Of a stretch of 64,000 nt of DNA, positions 9,658 to 17,602 are shown one piece after another (positions within the stretch are counted from its first letter, which is position 1; the number at the start of each line of letters is the position of its first letter). This stretch comes from Microbacterium sp. Root180 (GTDB taxonomy: Bacteria > Actinomycetota > Actinomycetes > Actinomycetales > Microbacteriaceae), in assembly GCF_001428485.1 (NCBI RefSeq), contig NZ_LMHS01000003.1, positions 186,001 to 250,000 of the forward strand, in the 5' to 3' direction. The notes below the pieces were generated by a model. That model did no database searches. It saw only the letters and a program-made list of their open reading frames with translations, and was not told the origin of the DNA. Position numbers and translations under genes: made by a program.

Positions 9658-11322
9658 CTACATCCGTTCCGGCGCACCCACGCCGAGCAGGCCGAGCCCG
9701 TTGCGGAGCACCTGGCCGGTGGCGTCGTTGAGCCACAGACGGGTGCGATGCACGGCCTCGACGGGTTCGTCGCCGAGCGGGATCACCCGGCAGTTGTCGT
9801 ACCAGCGGTGGTAGACGCCCGCGAGCTCCTCGAGGTAGCGCGCGACGCGGTGCGGTTCGCGCACCTCCGCGGCGAACGCGACGATGCGCGGGAACTCCTG
9901 CAGCACGCCCAGCAGCGCCGACTCCGTCGCGTGCGAGAGCAGCTCGGGGGCGAACTCCGAGCGGTCGACTCCGGATGCCGCGGCATTGCGTGCGACGTTG
10001 TGGGTCCGCGCATGCGCGTACTGCACGTAGAAGACGGGGTTGTCGTTCGTGCGCTTCTGCAGCACGTCGAGGTCGACGTCGAGGTTCGAGTCGGTGGAGC
10101 TGCGGACGAGTGCGTAGCGCGCAGCATCCTTCCCCACCACCTCGACCAGGTCCTCGAGGGTGACCACGGTGCCGGCGCGCTTGGACATGCGCATCGGCTG
10201 GCCGTCCTTGACGAGGTTGACCATCTGGCCGATGAGGATCTGCAGGTTCACGCCCGGCTCGTCGCCGAAGGCCGCGCACATCGCCATCAGGCGCTGGATG
10301 TAGCCGTGGTGGTCGGCGCCGAGCATGATGATGCAGCGGTTGAAGCCGCGCTCGCGCTTGTCGAGGTAGTAGGCGAGGTCGCCCGAGATGTAGGCGGGCG
10401 TGCCGTTGGAGCGGATGACGACGCGGTCGCGGTCGTCGCCGAAGGTCGTCGAGCGCAGCCACACCGCGCCGTCCTCCTCGAAGATGTGTCCCTGCTCGCG
10501 CAGACGCTCGACGGCGCGCTCGACGGCGCCGGATTCGTGCAGGTCGTTCTCGTGGAAGTACACGTCGAAGTCGACGCCGAAGTCGTGGAGGCTCTTCTTG
10601 ATCTCCTCGAACATGAAGCCGACGCCGAGCGCGCGGAACGCCTCCTGCTTGGCGTCGGGCTCGAGCGCGTCGATGTCGCCGTCGTAGGCGAGCGCGACGC
10701 GGCGCGCGATGTCGCCGATGTAGCCGCCGCCGTAGCCGTCCTCGGGGGTCGGCAGGCCCTCGTGCGCGGCGACGAGGCTGCGCGCGAAGCGGTCGATCTG
10801 GGCGCCGTGGTCGTTGAAGTAGTACTCGCGGGTGACCTGCGCGCCCTGGGCGGAGAGCATGCGGGCGAGCGAGTCGCCCACCGCGGCCCAGCGGGTGCCG
10901 CCGAGGTGGATCGGCCCGGTCGGGTTCGCCGAGACGAACTCGAGGTTGATGATCTCTTCGGTGCGGGTGGTGTTGGTGCCGAAGGCGGCGCCGGCGTCGA
11001 CGATGGTCTTCGCGAGGGCTCCGGCGGCCGCGGCATCCAGTCGCACGTTGATGAAGCCGGGACCGGCGACGTCGACGCTCGCGACGCCGTCGAGCGCGGC
11101 AAGACCGTCGGCGATCTCGGCGGCGAGCTCACGCGGGTTCGCGCCGATCGTCTTGGCGAGCTTGAGCGCCGCGTTGGACGACCAGTCGCCGTGCTCGCGG
11201 TTCTTCGGACGCTCGAGCGGCAGGTCGGCGGCGGTGAGACCCTCGGCGGCACCGGGTCGTCGCGCCTCGGCGAGGGGGACGATGACGGCGAGCAGAGCAG
11301 CGGAGAGGGCGTCGGGGTTCAT
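9658..11322 (-). CDS. argS: arginyl-tRNA synthetase
   Basis: Class I synthetase charging tRNA-Arg. The HIGH equivalent is [15 protein letters not shown] and the KMSKS equivalent is [10 protein letters not shown]. An N-terminal additional domain (residues 1 to about 110) and a C-terminal anticodon-binding domain ending GVGAPERM are present. 554 residues, normal. A minus-strand TAGAAT at 11332-11337 places the likely transcript start only a few bases before the ATG. A tRNA-Arg gene lies 2.2 kb away, which is coincidental as far as can be seen. Confidence 0.97.
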   Translation of the reverse strand: MNPDALSAALLAVIVPLAEARRPGAAEGLTAADLPLERPKNREHGDWSSNAALKLAKTIGANPRELAAEIADGLAALDGVASVDVAGPGFINVRLDAAAAGALAKTIVDAGAAFGTNTTRTEEIINLEFVSANPTGPIHLGGTRWAAVGDSLARMLSAQGAQVTREYYFNDHGAQIDRFARSLVAAHEGLPTPEDGYGGGYIGDIARRVALAYDGDIDALEPDAKQEAFRALGVGFMFEEIKKSLHDFGVDFDVYFHENDLHESGAVERAVERLREQGHIFEEDGAVWLRSTTFGDDRDRVVIRSNGTPAYISGDLAYYLDKRERGFNRCIIMLGADHHGYIQRLMAMCAAFGDEPGVNLQILIGQMVNLVKDGQPMRMSKRAGTVVTLEDLVEVVGKDAARYALVRSSTDSNLDVDLDVLQKRTNDNPVFYVQYAHARTHNVARNAAASGVDRSEFAPELLSHATESALLGVLQEFPRIVAFAAEVREPHRVARYLEELAGVYHRWYDNCRVIPLGDEPVEAVHRTRLWLNDATGQVLRNGLGLLGVGAPERM

Positions 11323-11379
11323 AGCCCGCTAATTCTACGGGCGCGAGCGGCGCACCCCGCTCCGCCCGGTCGTTCACCT

Positions 11380-11613
11380 CGGTCGTTGAGCGAGCGAAGC
11401 GAGACGAAACGCCGCCCCGGTCGGTCACCCCGGTCGTTGAGCCAGCGAAGCGAGACGAAACGCCCCACCCCGCGCCCCCCGGTCGCTCCCTCGGTCGTTG
11501 AGCGAGCGAAGCGAGACGAAACGCCCCCCGGTGGCCCGGTCGTTGAGCGAGCGAAGCGAGACGAAATGCCCCCCGGTGGCCCGGTCGTTGAGCGAGCGAA
11601 GCGAGACGAAACG
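11380..11613. repeat. five-copy array of GGTCGTTGAGCGAGCGAAGC repeat
   Basis: Copies begin at 11380, 11431, 11492, 11537 and 11582, each about 32 bp and ending GAGACGAAACG or GAGACGAAATG. Copy 2 differs by one base (GCCAGC) and copy 4 by one base (AAATG). Separations run from about 13 to 30 bp and are C/G-rich and irregular. The array occupies the gap between argS and the transglutaminase gene. It is a dispersed genus-type repeat, not a CRISPR: spacer lengths vary and no cas gene is near. Confidence 0.9.
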
Positions 11614-11637
11614 CCCCACCCCGCGCCCCGGCCCCCG

Positions 11638-12492
11638 TCAGGCCAGCTGCACCAGCGACGTGAAGTCGTCGAGCGACGGATCGGATGCCTCAGGCAGCGT
11701 CTCCGGGAGCATGTCGAGCCCGTCGAGCGGCGGAGCATCCGGAACGACCCACGCGTCGACGCGCATGCGATCGAGCCCGACGTACCCGCCGTGGTAGCTG
11801 AGGAAGGCGCAGTCCGCGGCATCCCTCCCCGTGGCGATGCGCACGAGCGAGCGGCGGTTCGCGAGCCGTGTGCCGTCGATGACGTACCAGGCGCCGTCGT
11901 GGTAGGCCTCGGCGACGGCGTGGAAGTCCATGGGCTGCAGCCCCGGCGCGAAGCAGGCGGCGTAGCGGGCGGGCATGTCCATCGCGCGCAGCAGGGCGAT
12001 GACGACGTGGGCGTAGTCGCGGCACACGCCCTGACCGGTCATGAGGGTGGTGACGGCGCTGTCGGTGCCCTGGCTGAGTCCGGGCGTGTAGGTGGTGCTC
12101 GTCGCGACGAACTCCGACACGGCCGCGATGAGGTCGTGGCCGGAGAGTCCCTTGAACTGGCGGCGGGCCTGCTGGAACACCTCGTCGGACTGGCAGTAGC
12201 GGCTCGGACGCAGGTAGGTGATGGCCTCGAGGTCGCTCGTGCGGCTGGTCGCGGTCTGCCCGTCGACGGTCGCCTCGTAGCGGACCTCGAGCCGGCCGGC
12301 CTCGCCGAGCAGGCGGTGGAGGCGGCTGCCGGACTGGTCGACGATCTCGGTGGGCGTGTAGACGCGCTCGCCCTGGGTGAAGGTCAGCTGCTCGCTCGCC
12401 AGGGGCACTCCCTGGGCCGCCGTGATCTGGAAGATGAGGTCGACGGACGACCCCAGATCGAGGTCGAGTTCGGCGGTCAGGACACGTTGCAC
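11638..12492 (-). CDS. transglutaminase-like cysteine peptidase family protein
   Basis: 284 residues. An N-terminal beta domain (1 to about 95) is followed by a transglutaminase core with Cys157 in GQGVCRDYAH, His191 in DFHAVAEAY and Asp206 in WYVIDGT, so the full Cys-His-Asp triad is visible. No signal peptide. Proteins of this type often sit with circularly permuted ATP-grasp or alpha-E proteins, which are absent here; substrate unknown. The GTG start at 12492 is only 6 bases after a TAAGAT -10 box, so the mRNA is probably leaderless. Divergent from the SGNH hydrolase. Confidence 0.85.
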   Translation of the reverse strand: MQRVLTAELDLDLGSSVDLIFQITAAQGVPLASEQLTFTQGERVYTPTEIVDQSGSRLHRLLGEAGRLEVRYEATVDGQTATSRTSDLEAITYLRPSRYCQSDEVFQQARRQFKGLSGHDLIAAVSEFVATSTTYTPGLSQGTDSAVTTLMTGQGVCRDYAHVVIALLRAMDMPARYAACFAPGLQPMDFHAVAEAYHDGAWYVIDGTRLANRRSLVRIATGRDAADCAFLSYHGGYVGLDRMRVDAWVVPDAPPLDGLDMLPETLPEASDPSLDDFTSLVQLA

Positions 12493-12498
12493 CGAAGT

Positions 12499-12504
12499 AT
12501 CTTA
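12499..12504 (-). promoter_or_regulatory. leaderless -10 box of transglutaminase gene
   Basis: TAAGAT on the minus strand, then six bases ACTTCG, then the GTG start codon. Spacing of six places transcription start at or next to the start codon. Confidence 0.55.
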
Positions 12505-12663
12505 CGCACGCCGAATGGGGTGTTCCTGCGGGTGCGCAGAATGCGCGCGGAGGGGCCTTCGCGCGCCAGATCTGCACTGCTTTCGGCGGGCCGTGCGGCT
12601 CAGGTTCTGCACCGTGTTTCCCAACGATTCGGGGTCGGAATCGGTGCGCGCCGATTCGTGACG

Positions 12664-12669
12664 TAGCCT
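12664..12669 (+). promoter_or_regulatory. leaderless -10 box of SGNH hydrolase gene
   Basis: TAGCCT, six bases CGCTTC, then ATG at 12676. Same TANNNT-N6-start layout as the divergent neighbour. Confidence 0.55.
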
Positions 12670-12675
12670 CGCTTC

Positions 12676-13485
12676 ATGCACGCGCCCGGGAGCCTCCGCG
12701 TACGGCGTCCGTGGCTGCCGGTCCTGGGCGCTGCGCTCGCCATCGCCGCGGTGTGCGCGCTCGGCATGTGGCGGCCCTGGGTGACCCCCTCGGCACCAGT
12801 CGCGAGCGAGGCCGATACGGTCGTCGCCGTGGCTCCCGCGATGCTCGAACTCCCCGATGCGCCGCGCGTGCTCGTGTTCGGAGACTCGTGGGTCTACGGC
12901 TCCGCCGCGACCATCCCGGCCCTCGGCTTCGCATACCGCCTCGGTGAGAACCTCGGGTGGGATGCCGTGGTCGACGGCGTGCGCGGCTCCGGCTATCTGA
13001 AGCCCGGCATCGACGGCGGCTCGTACGGCGAGCGCGTCGCCGCCCTCGACCCGGCACTCGACCCCGACCTCATCATCCTCGAGGGTTCGATCAACGATCG
13101 CCGGCTCCCCGCCGAGGGGTACACGGATGCTGTCACCGCCGTGTGGAACGCGCTCGAGTCCCGCTATCCCGACGCCGCGATCGTGATCCTCGGCCCGGCG
13201 CCGCAGGTGCTCCCCGTCGAGTCCGCGACCGCGCGCATCGACAGGGATCTGGCGAGCTTGGCCGCTGCCCGCGGCTGGTGGTACATCTCCCCCATCGCCG
13301 GCGATTGGATCACCGAGGCCAACTACCTCGACGTCATCGACATCGGCCCGGTCGGCCGCAACCACCCCTCGACCGACGGTCACGCCTACCTCGCCGAGCG
13401 CGTCGCCGAGGCGATCATCGAGATGACCGCACCCACGGATGTCGTCGCCGACGCACCGCTGGACGAGGAGATCGTCGCCCCCTGA
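12676..13485 (+). CDS. membrane-anchored SGNH/GDSL hydrolase
   Basis: 269 residues. A short basic N-terminus and one hydrophobic segment (about 13-31) anchor or export the protein. The hydrolase domain shows the nucleophile block FGDSWVYG (Ser71), the Asn block LEGSINDRR (Asn140) and the His block NHPSTDGH (His230). The Asp three residues before the catalytic His is replaced by Gly, as happens in some SGNH members. Probably an extracytoplasmic esterase or deacetylase acting on cell-surface glycans or lipids; substrate is not evident. Confidence 0.85.
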   Translation: MHAPGSLRVRRPWLPVLGAALAIAAVCALGMWRPWVTPSAPVASEADTVVAVAPAMLELPDAPRVLVFGDSWVYGSAATIPALGFAYRLGENLGWDAVVDGVRGSGYLKPGIDGGSYGERVAALDPALDPDLIILEGSINDRRLPAEGYTDAVTAVWNALESRYPDAAIVILGPAPQVLPVESATARIDRDLASLAAARGWWYISPIAGDWITEANYLDVIDIGPVGRNHPSTDGHAYLAERVAEAIIEMTAPTDVVADAPLDEEIVAP

Positions 13486-13529
13486 CGCGGCGGGAGCGCC
13501 GGCCGCAGGGTGATAATCTCGACCGGTAC

Positions 13530-13602
13530 GCCTCCGTAGCTCAGGGGATAGAGCGTTGGTTTCCGGTACCAAAGGTCGCAGGTTCGATTCCTGTCGGGGG
13601 CA
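13530..13602 (+). tRNA. tRNA-Arg (anticodon CCG)
   Basis: Cloverleaf readable by eye: acceptor GCCTCCG pairs with CGGGGGC (one G-T), D-arm GCTC/GAGC, anticodon stem TTGGT/ACCAA with loop TTCCGGT giving anticodon CCG (codon CGG), T-arm GCAGG/CCTGT around TTCGATT, discriminator A. The CCA end is not encoded. It is followed at once by a strong terminator, and beyond that by integrase remnants, so it is the probable integration site of the neighbouring island. Confidence 0.97.
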
Positions 13603-13604
13603 CG

Positions 13605-13645
13605 AATGCGAGAAGGCCGGCCCGGAGGGTCGGCCTTCTCGCATT
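13605..13645 (+). terminator. intrinsic terminator after tRNA-Arg
   Basis: A 15-bp perfect inverted repeat AATGCGAGAAGGCCG / CGGCCTTCTCGCATT with an 11-base loop, followed by a short T run (TTTGTGT). Confidence 0.9.
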
Positions 13646-13892
13646 TGTGTCTTTGACAGCAATCGAACAGCCCGCGAAGCGGGCGTGTTCGGGGGCCCCA
13701 CGCGCCGAGGCTCCGCGCGCCGCGAAGCGGCGTGTGGAGAGCGCGAGGGATCCTGTCGGAGGCTGAACCATCGAGATCGTTGAGCCGGCGCGCAGCGACG
13801 GCGTTGGCACCAGCCCTGCTCGGCGTGGACGTCCGCGGTCTTGGTCGCTAAGCCCCGCTGCTGGATCCCCGAGCAGTGGTCTTCTCGACCAC

Positions 13893-14342
13893 CTACGCGC
13901 TCTCGTCCTCGTCCTCGTCCTCGTCGTCGAAGTAGACCGTTCCCAGGACGTCCACGCCGAGTGCGGCGATTTCGACCGCCAGGTCTGCAGGCAGAAGAAA
14001 TCCTCCCTGCCATGAATCCGAGTTGGCGGACCAAGTGATGTGCGCGTCGCAGTCGGCCGGCAGACTTGCGATCCGCCCGAACGCGGGGCGGCATGCGCTC
14101 AAGAGTTCGCGCACGGCCCGAGTTCCGGTCTGGTCGTCCTCGGTGTTGTCGAGCCGGCCGGTGTCGTACGACCAAACGTTGAGTTGGCGAGCATGTCCCG
14201 ACCGCGTGATCGACCCTCTCAGCTCAGATTGGGTCGGCTCGACTCCGAGCAGTTCGGTGACGATGGCCGGTGGGGTGTCGCTCGATAGCACGACCAATGA
14301 CGCGAGCCCGGAACGAATCACCCGGCGAGAGACAGCCTGCAC
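13893..14342 (-). CDS. DUF4279 domain protein
   Basis: 149 residues. The pattern SGLASLVVLSSDTPPAIVTELLGVEPTQSELRGS, then a central Trp-containing strand (LNVWSYDTG) and a C-terminal strand ending in a run of Asp/Glu (FDDEDEDEDESA) matches DUF4279, a small domain of unknown role common in accessory regions and immunity-like genes. The GTG at 14342 is the longest option; GTG 14321 is also possible. It occupies the place where the catalytic half of the adjacent integrase should be. A 247-bp stretch between it and the tRNA terminator holds only short GAA-loop hairpins (for example 13667-13692). Confidence 0.7.
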   Translation of the reverse strand: MQAVSRRVIRSGLASLVVLSSDTPPAIVTELLGVEPTQSELRGSITRSGHARQLNVWSYDTGRLDNTEDDQTGTRAVRELLSACRPAFGRIASLPADCDAHITWSANSDSWQGGFLLPADLAVEIAALGVDVLGTVYFDDEDEDEDESA

Positions 14343-14390
14343 GCGACCGCACCACCTCCCGCACGCGACGGGTGGATCACTCGGCTCATG

Positions 14391-14860
14391 CGTCGCGGCA
14401 GCTGGATCCCTTCAGCGGGGCGGCGGACGAGTCCTCGATCTCGAACAGCGAAGAAGACACCGGCGAGAAGACGGCGAAGGTGTTGCGGACGGTCTGCGGC
14501 GCGAGCGTCTTGGAGAGCCCACTGATCCAGCGTTGAATCTCGGCATAGTCGACATGGCTCAATCGGCGGCTCCCCCACCGCGGGATGATGTGCTTGTTCA
14601 GCGCTGGTACCCGATCAGCGTGGTCGGCTTCAGCTGGCTCGGCTCTTGAGCCAGTCCCTCGCCCACGAATCGACCGTCACTTGCGCGAGCGGAGGGTCGA
14701 CGTAATCACCTGGCGCATTGGCGAACTCGACTGTGCAGAGGAACCCCCGCCTCACGCTTGGTGCGGTACCCGCGCTTGTCGATCTCCGTGTGGTCCGCTT
14801 GCGGTACCGAACGCGATACCGCCGACCTGACGACGTGTTGCAACGCGAGACACTACCCAT
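14391..14860 (-). pseudogene. frameshifted, truncated tyrosine integrase
   Basis: Reading the minus strand across frames gives an actinobacterial phage-type integrase N-terminal half: SGRRYRVRYRK, then DHTEIDKRGYRTKREAG, then GDYVDPPLAQVTVDSWARDW, then QLKPTTLIGYQR, LNKHIIPRWGSRRL, VDYAEIQRWISGLS and finally AVRDRGLVRRPAEGIQLPRR. Each block is in a different frame from its neighbour at four or more points, and one frame switch hits a TGA. The catalytic domain with the Arg-His-Arg-Tyr residues is missing. Start would be ATG 14860, overlapping the upstream helper gene. The element can no longer excise with this enzyme. Confidence 0.85.
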
Positions 14861-15443
14861 CCACCCGTCGACCGGCGATGTAGCTCATACCCTCGAGATG
14901 TCCCGCTTCCCGCGCCTTACTAATCCAGTCCGCCGCGGTGCGGTGCGGGATCCCGAACTCACGCTGTACCGCCTGCGTCGGTGGCTGATTGGACAGCGCA
15001 GCGACACCGTAGACGATCTCGACCGCCTCCATGCGGCGCTCGGTGTTCTTGCGCTGCCTGACCATGTCCACAATGAACCATGGCAGCACTCGCTCGCGGC
15101 TCGTCGTGAGCTCGCTCGCCTTGATCCACTTGCCGCCGTCCATCAGGTTGAGCGTGATGCACTCCGGAGCCGCCGCCTTGAGCACGTCCGCGGTGCGGGC
15201 CTTTCGGAGTGTCACCGCGTTGATCTCGGCGCCTTCTCGAGCCGTGTAGGTGGCCTCGGCGATGACGTAGCGACCCGCTCTCTCGTCGAATCGGGCGTGG
15301 ATCGCCGTGTCGAACGGCACGTCGGGTTGATCTGTGGCCATCGCTCGGAACTCGGGCACGATGCGCAGCCCTGTTCCGATGGGCCGAGTGGCATGGCGGA
15401 CGGTGACCTTCGCGCCGGTGAGGGATCGCACGTCGATTTTCAC
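14853..15443 (-). CDS. integrase-associated HTH protein
   Basis: 196 residues, soluble. The C-terminal 60 residues carry a helix-turn-helix (PPTQAVQREFGIPHRTAADWISKAREAGHL); the N-terminal two thirds are beta-rich and unassigned. Genes of this shape sit directly upstream of, and overlap, tyrosine integrases of actinobacterial islands, as here (overlap with the integrase remnant at 14853-14860). Probably an excisionase-like or regulatory partner; that role is inferred from position. Start GTG 15443. Still intact while its integrase has decayed. Confidence 0.7.
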   Translation of the reverse strand: MKIDVRSLTGAKVTVRHATRPIGTGLRIVPEFRAMATDQPDVPFDTAIHARFDERAGRYVIAEATYTAREGAEINAVTLRKARTADVLKAAAPECITLNLMDGGKWIKASELTTSRERVLPWFIVDMVRQRKNTERRMEAVEIVYGVAALSNQPPTQAVQREFGIPHRTAADWISKAREAGHLEGMSYIAGRRVDG

Positions 15444-15943
15444 CCCTTAAGTATTGCGTAGCCGAGCCACGAATTAGCATGTACAATGCTGGCATGGGTA
15501 GGCATGCCGCACCAGTGCCTGGGCAAAGAGTCTGTATCCGCCGAAAGGAAGCGAGGGCAATCACCATGTCGAGGCGTCTCTGACGTTGACAGGCGCTTGC
15601 GTCCGGCCTAGTAGTCGATCTGGACCTGAAGTGGAATGGGCGCTGCTCGCCGCCGGAATAGGTGCTAACTCACGTGACGGCCGAAGAGGCGTGCCGCGCT
15701 AGTCGGCGAACCACCTAAGACCCAATCGAACAATGAGTCCCCCGCATGCCTACGGTCGTCTGGCTTACAGGCCGATCGTAGCTCGCTCCTGCGGCCCCGT
15801 GCCGGGCTTTCGCGGCATATGGTCCCGCGCTTCACTCAGTCCGTTTTTCCACGACCCGAAACTAAGCGGCGTCCCCTCACACTCGATCTCCCTGCCAGAC
15901 AGGCGAACCAGAAATCTTGACCAGCATTCGGAAGGAGCCCACC
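15444..15943. other. 500-bp noncoding stretch with possible operator
   Basis: No convincing gene. A short inverted repeat AGCAT-GTACA-ATGCT lies at 15476-15490, about 35 bp upstream of the HTH gene start, with further GCATG words at 15493-15506. It could be an operator for that HTH protein; evidence is limited to symmetry and position. Confidence 0.3.
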
Positions 15944-16198
15944 GTGTTGCGTTTCACGATGCATCTCGATTTCACCGGGTCCGAGGGCGCGAAGTCGATT
16001 ACAGACCTCGCAGCGCAATTGGAGTTGATCGCAATCAAGCTACGAGACTCGGTATCGAGCGACCTTGCGAGCAATCAACCTCGCCAGATTCCGGCGAGCA
16101 CCGAGCGCAGCAGCTCGATGCCCATCGCGGACTGGCTCGGTTATCGGGTCGGGCAGTGGAAGGTCGCGTCCAACCCCCGGCGAACATCGCCAAAGTGA
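15944..16198 (+). CDS. small hypothetical protein
   Basis: 84 residues from GTG 15944, which follows AAGGAG with six bases between. Sequence is amphipathic and protein-like (KSITDLAAQLELIAIKLRDSVSSDL), ending DWLGYRVGQWKVASNP. No family recognised. Lies alone on the plus strand between the integrase helper and the DUF1643 gene. An untranslated or chance ORF cannot be excluded. Confidence 0.45.
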   Translation: MLRFTMHLDFTGSEGAKSITDLAAQLELIAIKLRDSVSSDLASNQPRQIPASTERSSSMPIADWLGYRVGQWKVASNPRRTSPK

Positions 16199-16297
16199 TC
16201 GAACGGATGCGTCAACCAGTCAAACAACCGGGGTTGCGACAGGGTCGACAGCGCCAATCTCGGGTTTCCGACTTTCGCGTGTCGATGACACACCGGC

Positions 16298-16825
16298 TCA
16301 GTCGCAGATACCTCTCGCGTATAGCCGGGGCGAGGTCTCGACGAGCACTTCTCGCAGGCGACTCTGGAAGTCGCCGCCGCGAGTGCGCCTGTGTTTGTCC
16401 GCGACGTATTGATGCCAGCGCGAGGGGTGCCTCGGGGAATCCCCGACCGTCCACACACGCGGGCGGTCCAACCGACGCGAAATCTCGCGTTCGACCCATC
16501 CGACCTGCGCCTCGAAGTGATTCCGAGCTTCGCCGCTAAACCCTCCACCTAGCCCCCACCCGAGGAGCAGCTGATCAGCCGAGCCAATCAGCGACCGCAG
16601 CTGGGGGCGCGCAATATCCCACCCGTCGAGCGCTGACCCAGCCGTTGTGATCTCCAGGACACTCCGGGTGGGAACCGCCAAGAGGTTCGCTATTCGCATC
16701 TCGTCGCAGCCGAGCAGATCGCGGACGACCTCCAGCCGGCGAGTAGTTGCCGTGCCAGGACCCAATGCCGGGTTGATAAGGATTGCGCCCAGAACCTGAG
16801 GAGAATCCGTGGCTCGACGGTTCAT
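16298..16825 (-). CDS. DUF1643 domain protein
   Basis: 175 residues. DUF1643 pattern: GAILINPALGPGTATTRRLEVV near the start, MRIANLLAVPTR, a central LLLGWGLGG and a C-terminal WTVGDSPRHPSRW. The domain occurs in phages, plasmids and islands; function is unknown. The ATG overlaps the stop of the sigma-factor gene (ATGA), so the two form one unit. Confidence 0.8.
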   Translation of the reverse strand: MNRRATDSPQVLGAILINPALGPGTATTRRLEVVRDLLGCDEMRIANLLAVPTRSVLEITTAGSALDGWDIARPQLRSLIGSADQLLLGWGLGGGFSGEARNHFEAQVGWVEREISRRLDRPRVWTVGDSPRHPSRWHQYVADKHRRTRGGDFQSRLREVLVETSPRLYARGICD

Positions 16826-17415
16826 GCTGCAGCCCCGAGGGAGGCGCGAAGTCGAGAATGCGCAGACGAAAGACGCTTCGAGATCGCGGGCGCCTGAACC
16901 CCCGTCCTTGCTGCAATCTCGCGGCCGGAATAGCCGAGGTCGATCAGGAGGACAGCCTCGAGCTCCATATCGGGAAGCGCGGCAAGCGCAGGTCCCAGCG
17001 AACCGAAAGGAAGCGCTCCACGTTCGATCACGTCGCGGTCGCGCTCGAGGTGCAGCACCCTCGTCATTTCGGCAGCTGCGACTACATCTCGCGGGTTTCG
17101 CTGTCCGGTCAGCCGCATGGACTCACGCCGTGCCTCGTTATACATAGCTGTGGTCACGTAGGGGGTAAATGGGCGACCTCTGTCCGAACAGAATGCGCGA
17201 GCGACGCGGGGAATCGCCATCAGCGCCGCGTTGGCTACATCGTCGCGGTCAGCGGCGTGGTGGCACACGGTCGCGGAGATCCTGCGCGCACTATCGCTCA
17301 GTCGCCGAACCAGCTCATTCATCGCCCGCGTGTTGTCCGCCTCGCAGGTCTGTGCTGCGAGAACCAGCTCATCGACAGTCAGCTCAGCGAGCTCAAAAAC
17401 AGAAAAACCTTCCAT
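16822..17415 (-). CDS. sigma-70-family factor (island-encoded)
   Basis: 197 residues. Region 2-like stretch ADRDDVANAALMAIPRVARAF and PFTPYVTTAMYNEARRE, and a region-4 HTH LPDMELEAVLLIDLGYSGREIAARTGVQ. No anti-sigma gene is adjacent. ATG 17415 is chosen because AAGGAG lies six bases upstream. Overlaps the DUF1643 gene by 4 bases. It could direct transcription of island genes, which is inference. A divergent small-terminase or phage activator function is less likely given the region-4 motif. Confidence 0.7.
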   Translation of the reverse strand: MEGFSVFELAELTVDELVLAAQTCEADNTRAMNELVRRLSDSARRISATVCHHAADRDDVANAALMAIPRVARAFCSDRGRPFTPYVTTAMYNEARRESMRLTGQRNPRDVVAAAEMTRVLHLERDRDVIERGALPFGSLGPALAALPDMELEAVLLIDLGYSGREIAARTGVQAPAISKRLSSAHSRLRASLGAAA

Positions 17416-17602
17416 GAGGTGCTCCTTCGGAATCTGGGAAGGGGCGACCTGGAAGGTCGGAAAGAATAGGTTCACTTCTCGGTCTGTGGCCCCAGGGACT
17501 TGCCCCAGGAAAGAACGAACCCCTTCAGGGTGGTGTTTAGTTGGCGCTACCAGCCTAGAGCGCAACAGGGCTTTCGTCCATGCTGCGCCCCAGGCTTAGT
17601 GC

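Noticed and set aside
11380..11613. CRISPR array
   Set aside because: Separators vary in length and are all C/G-rich, the repeat occurs elsewhere singly, and there are no cas genes.
13541..13810. Minus-strand reading frame of 89 residues across the tRNA
   Set aside because: It reads antisense through tRNA-Arg and its terminator; the PTGIEPATFGTGNQ part is the familiar false protein produced by reading a tRNA backwards.
12502..14175. Minus-strand reading frame of 557 residues
   Set aside because: It covers the SGNH hydrolase and tRNA in antisense, includes the same tRNA artefact (PRQESNLRPLVPETNA), and has no recognisable domain.
15733..16539. Plus-strand reading frame of 268 residues
   Set aside because: Its second half is antisense to the DUF1643 gene and no domain is recognisable; the 84-residue frame within this span has a better ribosome site.
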